Shown piece after piece: positions 51,542-60,166 of a stretch of DNA of 64,000 nucleotides (position 1 is its first letter; the number at the start of each line of letters is the position of its first letter). The stretch spans positions 1 through 64,000 of the forward strand of contig JAEORX010000001.1 in the NCBI GenBank assembly GCA_016840685.1, read 5' to 3'. Made by a program: the position numbers and the translations under genes. The notes under the pieces are model-generated. The model was not told the origin of the DNA and did no database searches. It was given only the letters and a program-made list of their open reading frames with translations. This DNA is from Candidatus Thorarchaeota archaeon (lineage in GTDB: Archaea; Asgardarchaeota; Thorarchaeia; Thorarchaeales; Thorarchaeaceae).

Positions 51542-51580
51542 GGTCGTGCTGGTTTTTTTGGCACGACCAGACCTATTTTT
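51542..51580 (+). terminator. Hairpin plus T-run terminator after the Sec23-like gene
   Basis: GGTCGTGC (51542-51549) and GCACGACC (51561-51568) form an eight-pair stem with an 11-base T-rich loop, followed by ATTTTTT. It lies 20 bases after the stop of the Sec23-like gene, so transcription probably ends here and the following Roadblock gene uses its own promoter. Confidence 0.6.
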
Positions 51581-51716
51581 TCATGTAACACAACCCATAA
51601 TATTCTCCAAATGCGCAAACGGAACGCGGAGAGTTGTAACATATCTCCACAAGTCTAAAATAGTCAACTGCGGCGTAGATGTTACGGCACAGTTGAATCA
51701 GCGAGGACTCTAGACA

Positions 51717-52016
51717 GTGATTAGTCAAGAAAAGCTGCAAGGGATCCTTTCCAAAATCAAGGAACAGGAAGGAGTACGAGGCGTTGTCGTGACTAATATG
51801 GACGGTCTACCACTAAGCAGTGATCTAGACCCTGAAACTACAGAGAATGTCGCTGCAATCATCACCTCCCTCGTGGGAAAGGCACTGGATGCAGTGCGAG
51901 AACTTCGAGAGGGGTCACTGTCATTCCTGACCCTTGACACAACCAAGGGCCAGATCAACATCGCACCGGAAGTGAACGAAGGACTTATCCTAGTAGTCCT
52001 TAAGAACACTCAGTAG
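51717..52016 (+). CDS. Roadblock/LC7-domain protein 2
   Basis: 99 aa from GTG 51717. Minimal Roadblock fold: LSKIKEQEGVRGVVVTNMDG-type start (ILSKIKEQEGVRGVVVTNMD), then AAIITSLVGKALDAVREL, SLSFLTLDTTKGQINIAPEV and LILVVLKN. No extra domain. Twenty-six bases upstream of Roadblock gene 3 in the same direction, so both are on one transcript. Confidence 0.93.
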   Translation: MISQEKLQGILSKIKEQEGVRGVVVTNMDGLPLSSDLDPETTENVAAIITSLVGKALDAVRELREGSLSFLTLDTTKGQINIAPEVNEGLILVVLKNTQ

Positions 52017-52042
52017 GAAGTTAAGATAGAGGTGAACTATTA

Positions 52043-52507
52043 ATGAGTGATCCAAAAGCCTTCGACAGGATACTGACCGAAATCATCCGTCAGGATAAAG
52101 GCATTAAAAAGGTGATATTGGTCGACAAGACCGGCCTTACTATTGCTAATGTGTCGAAGCTGTCATATTACCCCGTGGATGTCGACTCAATTGGAGCAAT
52201 CGCCAGTGCGGTCTTCTGTGCAAGTGAGGAGCAGGGCAAGAACCTGCAGATTGGGGAGCTTGAGATAGTCACTTCTGAGTTTTCGGAGGGCAAAATCTTC
52301 GCCTCCGCCTGTGGGAAAGGAGTGCTCTGTGTGGTTTCAGAGGCCGAGGTTAACATTGGTCTTATCCGGCTTGTGATGAAGAAACAGGGTGTGCAACTGG
52401 CTGATGAGCTTGACAAGTTCCTCGCTGTGGAGCCACTATCTCCAAAGGAGAGCGAGCTTGACGAGGAGGACCTTAAGTCAGCTCTTGCTGAGCTCGAGCG
52501 TGTGTGA
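52043..52507 (+). CDS. Roadblock/LC7-domain protein 3 with C-terminal extension
   Basis: 154 aa from ATG 52043 (GAGGTG ten bases upstream). A Roadblock fold (LTEIIRQDKGIKKVILVDKT, SIGAIASAVFCASEEQGKNL, SEGKIFASACGKGVLCVVS) plus ~35 acidic C-terminal residues (EPLSPKESELDEEDLKSALA) that could contact a partner such as the GTPase encoded downstream. Longer and more acidic than the neighbouring copies, so the paralogues have likely diverged in role. Confidence 0.9.
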   Translation: MSDPKAFDRILTEIIRQDKGIKKVILVDKTGLTIANVSKLSYYPVDVDSIGAIASAVFCASEEQGKNLQIGELEIVTSEFSEGKIFASACGKGVLCVVSEAEVNIGLIRLVMKKQGVQLADELDKFLAVEPLSPKESELDEEDLKSALAELERV

Positions 52508-52697
52508 AACCAAGCATATCACACAGATGTGTCCATACTCGGTAGTGTTACAACTTAGTGAATATTGGAGCAAATGAGTTCAGTCCATGAATAATGCCTG
52601 AATGGAGCGACCTCCCGTGCCACAAAGGCTTTTATTAGACAGAACTTTTTACTCAACCAACATCCCAGTATAGGGACCTCTGCAGTGACACAATGAG

Positions 52698-53270
52698 GTG
52701 TTTACAATTCGAAAAGACGACAAGGGACGAATTCATCTCAAATTGGTATTCTATGGCCCGTCCCTAGGTGGTAAGACGACCGCTCTCCGTTGGTTATACG
52801 GAAAAGTAGAAGGACTACAGAAAGGCGAGTTCACTGCAATCGAGGATGAAACCAATCGAACGCTGTTCTTTGACTATGTGCCAATGTCAGCTGGGGGTCG
52901 TGTCTTGTTCGATGTCTTCACGGTAGCTGGACAGAAGAGACACAGGCACCAGAGAAAGGTGGTCTTGCAGGGCACTGATGGAATCCTCTTTGTTGCTGAC
53001 TCATCACCTGACCAGCGTGACGAGAATACTGAAAGCTTTGAAGAACTAAAGTTATTCCTTGGTGATGCCCTTGGGCGTGAGATTCCGATAGTGGTCATGC
53101 TAAACAAGCGAGACCTACCAAACAGGATGTCCCGTGATGAGATGCTCGATCTACTTGGCCTTGGTGGAAATGTACCCATTTATGAAACCATAGCTGTCCA
53201 AGGCGTAGGAGTTAAGAGGGCATTTCAAGCAATAGCAAGAGAAGTCATACTCAAAAGAATGTACAAATGA
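52698..53270 (+). CDS. MglA-like small GTPase
   Basis: 190 aa from GTG 52698. All G motifs: P-loop GPSLGGKT (20-27), the MglA-specific switch II TVAGQ (75-79), NKRD (136-139) and G5 ETIA (163-166). TVAGQ and the ETIAVQGVGV stretch place it with MglA-type rather than Ras/Rab or Arf GTPases. MglA uses the Roadblock protein MglB as GAP, and Roadblock genes lie on both sides here (26-190 bases away), so a GTPase/GAP-scaffold pair is likely. No lipidation signal seen. TATA-like TTTTATTAG lies about 70 bases upstream. Confidence 0.92.
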   Translation: MFTIRKDDKGRIHLKLVFYGPSLGGKTTALRWLYGKVEGLQKGEFTAIEDETNRTLFFDYVPMSAGGRVLFDVFTVAGQKRHRHQRKVVLQGTDGILFVADSSPDQRDENTESFEELKLFLGDALGREIPIVVMLNKRDLPNRMSRDEMLDLLGLGGNVPIYETIAVQGVGVKRAFQAIAREVILKRMYK

Positions 53271-53283
53271 CAGGTGAGACCAA

Positions 53284-53655
53284 ATGGGAGAATCCCGTGA
53301 AAATACACTCGAAGGTGTTCTGAACGAACTACAGGGGAGTATTCCCGAGATTGAAGCCTGTGCCATAGTCAGTGTTGAAGGCCTACCAATCGTGTCAGCA
53401 CTTCCTACTGATGTAGATGAGGCAAAGGTCGCAGCTATGACTGCTGCAATGTTGACTCTTGGCGAGAAGGCCGCCATAGAGCTAGGTAAAGGGAGTCTCG
53501 AACAGGTCAACATCAAGGGTGTAGATGGCTGGCTCCTAGTCGTGCAGGCTGGGATGAATGCCTGTCTCACTGTTTCCACCACAGCAAACGCAAAACTTGG
53601 TCTTATTTTCCTGGATATGAAGCGTGCGGCTGAGAAGGTCGCTGCAATGATTTAG
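53284..53655 (+). CDS. Roadblock/LC7-domain protein 4
   Basis: 123 aa. Roadblock fold: LNELQGSIPEIEACAIVSVEG, AAMTAAMLTLGEKAAIELGK, EQVNIKGVDGWLLVVQAGMN and LGLIFLDMKRAAEKVAAMI. It starts 13 bases after the GTPase stop, the closest pairing in this block, and is therefore the best candidate for the direct GTPase partner (GAP/scaffold). The cis-prenyltransferase gene follows at 53721. Confidence 0.93.
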   Translation: MGESRENTLEGVLNELQGSIPEIEACAIVSVEGLPIVSALPTDVDEAKVAAMTAAMLTLGEKAAIELGKGSLEQVNIKGVDGWLLVVQAGMNACLTVSTTANAKLGLIFLDMKRAAEKVAAMI

Positions 53656-53720
53656 TGCAACAATAAGTACAACATCAACTCTATTAAGCAGAGTTACTCC
53701 AGAAGTAGCTGAATCAGAGT

Positions 53721-54497
53721 GTGTTGGAAGTGAACCTAACAGGTCCTATGTACCGGCTGTATGAATACTTTCTCTTCAGACAGCTAGACAAGGACAAAGC
53801 TCCCCGACATGTTGGAATAATTCTGGATGGCAACCGCAGATACGCACGAAAGCATGGTCTTGAAGTCCCATGGTTCGGTCACTATCGAGGTGCAGCTAAG
53901 GTGATGGATGTACTGCGAATCCTGTGGGAGGCTAATGTAAAAGTCTGCACGTTGTATGCCTTCTCGATAGAGAACTTCCAGAGAAATGAGGATGAAGTAA
54001 AGGAGATAATGGTCCTCGCAGAAGAAAAGTTCAGCGAGGTGGTCGGTAATCCCGATGTACACCGCCATCGTGTCAGAATACAGGCCATCGGAAGAGTAGA
54101 CCTTCTGCCTGAGAAGGTTCAGAAAGCAATCCGACAGGCTGAAGAAGAAACCCAAGACTATGATGACCACATTCTCAATGTCGCAATTGGTTATTCAGGA
54201 AGGGCTGAGTTGGTTGATGCAGTCAGAGCTATAAGCGAGAAGATTGAGTCTGGCGAGCTGTCACCCACCCAGATCAATGAGGACATCATAGAAGGTCACC
54301 TGTATACCAATGGTATCCCGGACCCAGACCTTATCATACGAACATCGGGCGAGGAACGACTCTCTGGGTTCCTCCTCTGGCAGTCTGCATATTCAGAACT
54401 CTATTTTGCACAGGTCTATTGGCCTGCTGTTCGAAGGATTGACATATGGCGCGCTTTGCGATCATATGGTGACCGGTCTAGGAGATACGGTAAGTAG
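53721..54497 (+). CDS. uppS: Cis-prenyltransferase (UppS/archaeal polyprenyl diphosphate synthase)
   Basis: 258 aa. Makes long-chain polyprenyl diphosphate, the lipid carrier for glycan transfer (N-glycosylation and related). Landmarks: HVGIILDGNRRYARKHG with catalytic Asp 36, GHYRGAAKVMDVLRI, TLYAFSIENFQRNEDEV, and the C-terminal RTSGEERLSGFLLWQSAYSE and FAQVYWPAVR. Start GTG 53721 or TTG 53724. It follows Roadblock 4 in the same direction, 65 bases away; whether it is part of that transcript is not clear. Confidence 0.95.
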   Translation: MLEVNLTGPMYRLYEYFLFRQLDKDKAPRHVGIILDGNRRYARKHGLEVPWFGHYRGAAKVMDVLRILWEANVKVCTLYAFSIENFQRNEDEVKEIMVLAEEKFSEVVGNPDVHRHRVRIQAIGRVDLLPEKVQKAIRQAEEETQDYDDHILNVAIGYSGRAELVDAVRAISEKIESGELSPTQINEDIIEGHLYTNGIPDPDLIIRTSGEERLSGFLLWQSAYSELYFAQVYWPAVRRIDIWRALRSYGDRSRRYGK

Positions 54498-54515
54498 CGT
54501 CTTGTCAGCTTTTAT

Positions 54516-55754
54516 ATGTCAAATTTAGTGATTGGCATCATAGGAGACAATAGGACTTTGGCAAGGACTCCAGTTGCTGTCTACCAAGGTTTGCTAAAGA
54601 CACAACTAGATGACTCCATAACCGACCAAATTGAAACAGTGGCAACTAGATTTTCGGAAACGCAGTTTGTGGGGGAAAAGGTCTCGGTCCATTTAACAAG
54701 ATTTCTCAAACTCATCACGAAGCTTGTGACATATCTTGAATCGCGCGACAAGACAACTCCTTCAGATGTCACTGTAGCAATAGATGTTCTCGACTACTTC
54801 ACCTCAACATCGAAGTGGTGGTCAATGACACGAAAAACACCCGGGTTGATGCTGAGACCGCCCTCCCGGGAGCCTAGGAGCTTCATCAAGTCCATTGAGG
54901 GCCTTCAGATTGGCCCCAACACACTACAGAGAATCTCTGGTTCTGGAGAGAAGCTGATGCGATTTCTACAAGAACATGAACTTGCAGACAGAGATCTCAG
55001 AGAGAACCTTCATGAGTCTTTCATCTCCTCCTGGGCGATTCTAAGCGCGTTTGCTTGTAAGGGCCAAGGTCGTAGTGTGATAATTGAGGCTGACTTTGAA
55101 ACAGCCTATGACATCACTCGAATACTCCTTTTCCATGTTCCAAATGAGGACTTCAGGGCTCTAACAGTGATTCGTAACCTAGGATCACATTCAGTCCTGC
55201 CAAGGGCAGCTAGCATTGGATTCTCTCCGGGATTTGAACGAAAGTTAAACTCGTCAGTTGCAGCCAACCTTGAACGAGTCCATGGTGACCATCTGGCAGG
55301 AATGGCACCAGCAACATCCGGTGCTTCACGGACTATCTTGACAAACTCACTACGGTTTTTAGGTCAATTACAGGCGGTGGGAAGAGGCATAGACCGACTT
55401 GAGGAGGAACACTATGACTCCACGATTGTTGCTGCCCTGCAGATGCTTGAAAGCGTCGGGGTTTCTTCCGATTTTCTTGAAAACGAGTCATCCGCTGCTG
55501 ACATATTCCAGGGACTCAGGTTGGGTGAGGGTGTTGACGAAACGATACAACTCTTGATACGACGTCTTGAGGGCCTCATTGTGGACTCAACAGGTAACAA
55601 AGACTTCTTGCTACAGTATGCCCGTTTAGTACCCAGATTGATTGCCCTCTTGTTACTGTTGGCTACTACAACGAAGACATCTCAGAAAGCTCCTTTGAAG
55701 GACATTGATCTCAAGAGAGGTCTACTACTACTTCATAATCTTATTAGTGGCTAG
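54516..55754 (+). CDS. Unknown protein with three similar helical modules
   Basis: 412 aa, soluble. Three ~40-residue segments share a pattern of a Leu/Ile-rich helix, a short turn and D-x-x-x-A-x-x-L/I helix: residues ~60-97 (SRDKTTPSDVTVAIDVLDY), ~170-208 (IIEADFETAYDITRILLFHV) and ~373-411 (APLKDIDLKRGLLLLHNLIS). This resembles the C-terminal lid of MCM-like AAA+ proteins or histone-fold helices, but no ATPase motif is present. The rest is helical. The gene overlaps by 11 bases the stop of the leftward acetyl-CoA synthetase beta gene. Function unknown; it follows uppS by 18 bases in the same direction. Confidence 0.7.
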   Translation: MSNLVIGIIGDNRTLARTPVAVYQGLLKTQLDDSITDQIETVATRFSETQFVGEKVSVHLTRFLKLITKLVTYLESRDKTTPSDVTVAIDVLDYFTSTSKWWSMTRKTPGLMLRPPSREPRSFIKSIEGLQIGPNTLQRISGSGEKLMRFLQEHELADRDLRENLHESFISSWAILSAFACKGQGRSVIIEADFETAYDITRILLFHVPNEDFRALTVIRNLGSHSVLPRAASIGFSPGFERKLNSSVAANLERVHGDHLAGMAPATSGASRTILTNSLRFLGQLQAVGRGIDRLEEEHYDSTIVAALQMLESVGVSSDFLENESSAADIFQGLRLGEGVDETIQLLIRRLEGLIVDSTGNKDFLLQYARLVPRLIALLLLLATTTKTSQKAPLKDIDLKRGLLLLHNLISG

Positions 55755-56484
55755 ATGCCACATCTGGTCTTTCAATCAGAATCCTTGCATCAACCACAAG
55801 GGCTCCTTTTCCCTTCTCGTAGACGAATGCTGGATTGCAGTCAAGTTCAGTTATCTCAGGATTATCCACAATCATCTTGGACACAGCCAGCATGATTTTG
55901 ACCAACGCATCCACGTCGCGTGGGCCCTCACCCCTTACACCTTCCAGAATCTTGTATGCCTTGAGTTCACTCAACATCTCTCTTGCATCAGCCTCAGAGA
56001 ATGGAATGAGTCTGAAGGAAACATCTTTGAGAACCTCAACAAAGATACCACCTAGACCAGCCATGATCGCATGACCAAACTGCGGGTCTTTTGTGACACC
56101 AACAATGATTTCGGTACCCATCTCGGCAAAGTCTGAGATGAACACCCCTCGACTCAAATCGACCTCTATCCCCTTTTCTTTTCCATACTTCTTTGCGTTC
56201 TGCATAATTTCATCGAAGGCTTTCCGAACAGCGTCCTCATCCTTAAGATTGAGCTTGACGCCTCCTGCGTCAGACTTGTGGAGAATGTCCTTGGAAAGAA
56301 TCTTGAGTACAACTGGGAATCCTATGTTCTTAGACTTCTCAACTGCCTCGTCAGCTGTACTTGCTGTTGCATAGGCAGGTATCGGGATTCCGTATGCTTT
56401 CATTATGTCCTTTGCTTCATGCTCAAGGACAAAGGTCCTACCCTCCTCCCGAGCAGTCTTGAAGATTTTCTTAGCTTCTTTCAT
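55744..56484 (-). CDS. acdB: ADP-forming acetyl-CoA synthetase, beta subunit
   Basis: 246-aa ATP-grasp subunit. Visible: AKDIMKAYGIPIPAYATAST, GFPVVLKILSKDILHKSDAG (ATP-grasp substrate strands), the acyl-phosphate loop SDAGGVKLNLKDEDA, and EMGTEIIVGVTKDPQFGHAI with GLGGIFVEVLKDVSFRLIP. Transfers phosphate from the alpha subunit to ADP, conserving energy during acetyl-CoA to acetate conversion. Downstream of acdA with a 47-base gap. Confidence 0.92.
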   Translation of the reverse strand: MKEAKKIFKTAREEGRTFVLEHEAKDIMKAYGIPIPAYATASTADEAVEKSKNIGFPVVLKILSKDILHKSDAGGVKLNLKDEDAVRKAFDEIMQNAKKYGKEKGIEVDLSRGVFISDFAEMGTEIIVGVTKDPQFGHAIMAGLGGIFVEVLKDVSFRLIPFSEADAREMLSELKAYKILEGVRGEGPRDVDALVKIMLAVSKMIVDNPEITELDCNPAFVYEKGKGALVVDARILIERPDVASSH

Positions 56485-56531
56485 CTATGATTCAGACCTC
56501 TCTCGTGTTGCTGATTTGTCCATCCTTTTTA

Positions 56532-57971
56532 TCATTTGTCAGAGGAAGTTCTTCTATTGAACTTGTTTCCGTACTTGATTTCTCCGTATTGAGCCAGCGC
56601 TCTCGCTGCAAGGGCTGCTTTTTCACCAGTGGCATAGGTTGGTACGCCCATCAATGCCATTATCTCACCAGCCTTTGTTGTGAACCCACCGCCCATAGAA
56701 ACCACCACAAATGGGAGTCCAGATGCTCGTTGATGGTTTGAGATCACATTGGTCACATCCATATCTAGACTGGGTGTCTGAAGCAACATACCTATCACAA
56801 AAATGTCATACTCGCCGCTGGCCATTGCTTCTTCAAGTACAACGTTGTACCTGCTTGAGTCTGCATCACCCACCACATCGATTGGATTGCCCACTGCGCA
56901 ATATGCGGGTAGCCGTTCCTTGAACTTGGTTTCTAGCTCAGGCGAGGGACCAGGAATGTGCAGGCCTAAGGCTTCAAGAGCATCAGTGGTCATGACTCCA
57001 AGACCTCCCCCATTTGTGACCATAAGGACCCTGTCTCCCTTTGCTGGTGGTTGCATGGCAAGCGCCTTGGCCATATCAAACATCTGTTCAAAGTTATCTG
57101 GTCGGATTATTCCCGACTGTCTGTATGCGGCATCCACAATATTGTCAGAGCCTGCCAGTGACCCGGTGTGTGACATTGATGCTGCCTTTGCCTTCTGTCC
57201 TCTTCCAGACTTGACAACAAGAACAGGCTTGTGGGGGGTCACAGTCTTTGCTGTGTCAAAGAATGAACGTCCCTTGTCCTCATCATATCCCTCTGTATAG
57301 TAGCAGATGACCTGCGTTGTAGAGTCATTTCCGAGATAGCAGAGCAGATCATCATCGTCAACATCGCTCTTGTTTCCAAGACTGACGAGCTTGCTTATTC
57401 CCAGGCCAAGTTCAGCAGTCCAGTCCGAGATTGCTGCTGCAAATGCACCTGATTGTGAAACCAGTGAGATATTCGCAACATTGCTGGGTCTGGGGCGGCC
57501 GCATCTGTACTCTGGCAAGAAGAACGTGTCAATGTGACTATGAGTGTCTACAACACCCACACAGTTTGGACCAATGATTCGTATTCCATTTCTCTTGGCA
57601 ATAGCAACAATCTCATCCTCTATCTCTGCACCTCTCGGACCTGTTTCAGAGAATCCTCCTGATATCACAATGACTGCCTTGGTCCCCTTGGCTGCAATAT
57701 CATCAAACACTCGTGGAGTGATTCTAGCTGGTACTGCCACCACAACAAGGTCCACTGGTCCTTCAATGTCCTGAAGAGATGGAAAACAGGGTATCCCTAA
57801 GACCTGTGTGTACTTCGGATTGACTCCATAGACCTTTCCTGTGTATTGTGGCTTGATGAAGTTCTGGACTATTGATTGACCAACACTGTTCAGGCTTGCT
57901 GAAGCACCGTAGATCGCAACGCTTCTAGCATTGAAGAACAAATCGATTGAATCCGTTTGCACAGGTGTCAT
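56532..57971 (-). CDS. acdA: ADP-forming acetyl-CoA synthetase, alpha subunit
   Basis: 479 aa. CoA-binding Rossmann domain (SVAIYGASASLNSVGQSIVQ, VDLVVVAVPA, GTKAVIVISGGFSE, IIGPNCVGVVD), middle CoA-ligase domain with phospho-His in SMSHTGSLAGSD near residue 267, and a C-terminal domain (NGGGLGVMTTDALEALGL). Forms acetyl-phosphate on the enzyme and passes it to the beta subunit. Typical archaeal fermentation enzyme. Confidence 0.93.
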   Translation of the reverse strand: MTPVQTDSIDLFFNARSVAIYGASASLNSVGQSIVQNFIKPQYTGKVYGVNPKYTQVLGIPCFPSLQDIEGPVDLVVVAVPARITPRVFDDIAAKGTKAVIVISGGFSETGPRGAEIEDEIVAIAKRNGIRIIGPNCVGVVDTHSHIDTFFLPEYRCGRPRPSNVANISLVSQSGAFAAAISDWTAELGLGISKLVSLGNKSDVDDDDLLCYLGNDSTTQVICYYTEGYDEDKGRSFFDTAKTVTPHKPVLVVKSGRGQKAKAASMSHTGSLAGSDNIVDAAYRQSGIIRPDNFEQMFDMAKALAMQPPAKGDRVLMVTNGGGLGVMTTDALEALGLHIPGPSPELETKFKERLPAYCAVGNPIDVVGDADSSRYNVVLEEAMASGEYDIFVIGMLLQTPSLDMDVTNVISNHQRASGLPFVVVSMGGGFTTKAGEIMALMGVPTYATGEKAALAARALAQYGEIKYGNKFNRRTSSDK

Positions 57972-58100
57972 GACTCATCACCCACTATCATGTTTGGAGC
58001 CAAGTTTTAGGAGAAACCCAAGTGGTACTTGTCTGTTACCATCTGGTACTCATGACAATCCTAAAAGCGGGAGGTTCCTGAATACTCAGGAGGAACTCAT

Positions 58101-59108
58101 GTGAGCTTTGACATAATCGATGATGGTCATATCATCCTGGAGGTTTCATCTGACGAGCTTCAGGAACTGATGCAAGAGGCGCTTGACCAGCGACTGATCA
58201 TCTATGGCAACAACCTTCTCTGTTACAGTCCAACAGCCTACCCATACAGTGTCAGAAATCACACACAATCCAGCTCTCACAACTTCGTTTCTCTGAGCGT
58301 AACAGGGACATCTTGTTCACTCAATTGCGAGCACTGTGATGGTAGGCTTCTAAGAGGGATGGAACCTGCCACAACGCCCGATAGTCTGTTTGACAGATGT
58401 AGGAAAATTAAAACACAGGGTGGTGAAGGTGTACTCATCAGTGGGGGGTCTGACTCAAAGGGACATGTCCCACTAGAACGATTCATAGAACCGATTAAGA
58501 GAATAAAGATGGAGTTGAACCTTGAGGTTGTTGTACACACTGGTCTGGTCAGTGAAACAACAGCTCAGGGTCTGGCTGAGGCACAGATTGATGCTGCAAT
58601 GCTCGATGTCATTGGAGATGAACGTGTGTCTAGAGAGGTCTATCACATTGAAGATGGACCAAAGAAGATGCGTGACTCACTCGATATTCTGGAGGCGCTC
58701 GGAGTACCAACAGTACCGCATGTGCTTGTGGGTCTTGACTATGGAAGACTATCTGGTGAGATAGAGGCATTGAACCTGATTTCACAAGGCAACCCTGCAG
58801 CTGTTGTGATCATCGCATTGAACCCTCTCAGGAAGACTTCCATGGAGAGTGTTGCTCCCCCCACTCCTGAGGACATTGGACGAATTATGACAATAGCCAG
58901 ACTAGGGATGAAAGAGGTTCCCATCCTCTTAGGATGTGCTCGACCAATGGGTAGACACAAGGTTGAAACCGACAAATTTGCGGTTATGAGCGGCCTGAAT
59001 GGAGTTGCTCTGATAAGTCAGGAAGGGATTGATTTTGCTCAGGAGCGGGGACTAGAACCCGTCTTCTTAGATATCTGCTGTAGTCTTGCCTATAAATTCC
59101 TCTCGTAG
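58101..59108 (+). CDS. Radical SAM protein
   Basis: 335 aa from GTG 58101 (AGGAGG seven bases upstream). The 4Fe-4S motif is CSLNCEHC (C-x3-C-x2-C) in GTSCSLNCEHCDGRLL; GGEGVLISGGSDSKG is the SAM-binding GGE-like loop and the remainder looks like a TIM-barrel (VVVHTGLVSETTAQGLAEAQ, VPTVPHVLVGLDYGRLSGEI, PILLGCARPMGRHKVETD). An N-terminal ~65-residue extension precedes the cluster. Substrate unknown; similarity to archaeal lipoyl-synthase-like or cofactor-building radical SAM enzymes is possible but not established here. Confidence 0.88.
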   Translation: MSFDIIDDGHIILEVSSDELQELMQEALDQRLIIYGNNLLCYSPTAYPYSVRNHTQSSSHNFVSLSVTGTSCSLNCEHCDGRLLRGMEPATTPDSLFDRCRKIKTQGGEGVLISGGSDSKGHVPLERFIEPIKRIKMELNLEVVVHTGLVSETTAQGLAEAQIDAAMLDVIGDERVSREVYHIEDGPKKMRDSLDILEALGVPTVPHVLVGLDYGRLSGEIEALNLISQGNPAAVVIIALNPLRKTSMESVAPPTPEDIGRIMTIARLGMKEVPILLGCARPMGRHKVETDKFAVMSGLNGVALISQEGIDFAQERGLEPVFLDICCSLAYKFLS

Positions 59109-59644
59109 CTTCTTCTTACTAACCATCCTGCAGATTCATACCCAAAATCGAAGACCCAAATCCCGAATGCTGCAGGTAGGAATAATGGCCAGGGTATGAT
59201 CAGGCCAAGTGCCACAATCTTGAGTATGAGTCTATACTCAAACATTTTGAAGACCCTTGGAGATGTTTTTTGGTCAGCCCAGTCGTTCCCCTTCTCATCA
59301 AGAACTGCTGCCATGAAGAGTATGAAAAGAAGAGTGAACCAGTCCAACCAATTAGAAACCGCAGGAACTCCAATGATCAACAACACCCCGAGTATTAGAG
59401 CAAAACCCACAGTGAACTGAGGGCGATTCACCTTCCCTGATGCAACGACACCAATTACAATGCTGGTCAAAAGAACTAGGTCCCACTCTGAAACAGTCAT
59501 GAGTAGACCAAAGAAAAGTCCAGCGACGGACAATGGAATCCAGGCCGCCTGCGGTCTATCTAATTCATCCAAGAAGTCATCTCCAAGCTTGAGCGAAAAG
59601 CCCGCAAGAAGATAAGCTGAGAAATATGCCGCCCACTCAAGCAT
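59090..59644 (-). CDS. Multi-pass membrane protein, unknown
   Basis: 184 aa from ATG 59644 (GGAGA eight bases upstream; the ATG at 59665 gives seven more residues). About five transmembrane helices (WAAYFSAYLLAGFSLKLG, AAWIPLSVAGLFFGLLMTV, LVLLTSIVIGVVASG, FALILGVLLIIGVPAVS, ILKIVALGLIIPWPLFLPAA). Two acidic cytosolic loops, DDFLDELDRPQ and DEKGNDWADQ, could bind metal and are faintly reminiscent of UbiA-type loops but lack its motifs. Overlaps the radical SAM stop by 19 bases (convergent). Confidence 0.65.
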   Translation of the reverse strand: MLEWAAYFSAYLLAGFSLKLGDDFLDELDRPQAAWIPLSVAGLFFGLLMTVSEWDLVLLTSIVIGVVASGKVNRPQFTVGFALILGVLLIIGVPAVSNWLDWFTLLFILFMAAVLDEKGNDWADQKTSPRVFKMFEYRLILKIVALGLIIPWPLFLPAAFGIWVFDFGYESAGWLVRRSYERNL

Positions 59645-59801
59645 TTCGATTCTCCATCCATACATCGATGAATGTGTGCAAGATGTGGCTCCTCAGTCTA
59701 ACTATGACTCGTCGCTGGGCATTTCTGCCCTCAGATAGCCAAATTGCATCATCGGAGCCTCTTAGGCATCCGAGGGTGCCTTGATAAAACTTCGTGAACA
59801 C

Positions 59802-60086
59802 TTAAAGTAGTACAACTGGTGTACCTATGGCCTGACCGGGTAGGTTTGTTCTGAATTTTGCACGGACTGCACCAGTGTTCCCGTGTGGACCAAGTATTTT
59901 TCCCAAGAACTCCTTCTCCTCAGATAGGCTCCACTTCACCTGTCTTCCAACAAGTGCAGAAGCCTCAGATCTTGTCTTTATCTCCTCGAATAGCAGAATC
60001 ACTTGATTTGGATGTTGCAGGTGCTTACCTCTACGGTAACTTGCGACCACGCCTTTGAGTCCTTTCAGAACATCACTCTTTGACAT
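59802..60086 (-). CDS. rpl35ae: Ribosomal protein L35Ae (eL33)
   Basis: 94 aa archaeal/eukaryotic large-subunit protein. Signature KILGPHGNTGAVRAKFRTNL followed by PGQAIGTPVVLL, with VVASYRRGKHLQHPNQVILL at the N terminus. Full length, start ATG at 60086. Upstream gene starts at 60802 on the same strand. Confidence 0.96.
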   Translation of the reverse strand: MSKSDVLKGLKGVVASYRRGKHLQHPNQVILLFEEIKTRSEASALVGRQVKWSLSEEKEFLGKILGPHGNTGAVRAKFRTNLPGQAIGTPVVLL

Positions 60087-60166
60087 CTGGAGTTCCTCCC
60101 AGTGGGATTCTCGTGAACGCCTTAGGAATTGGATATAAGAGTTACTGAATATACTCAGTGGCTCAT

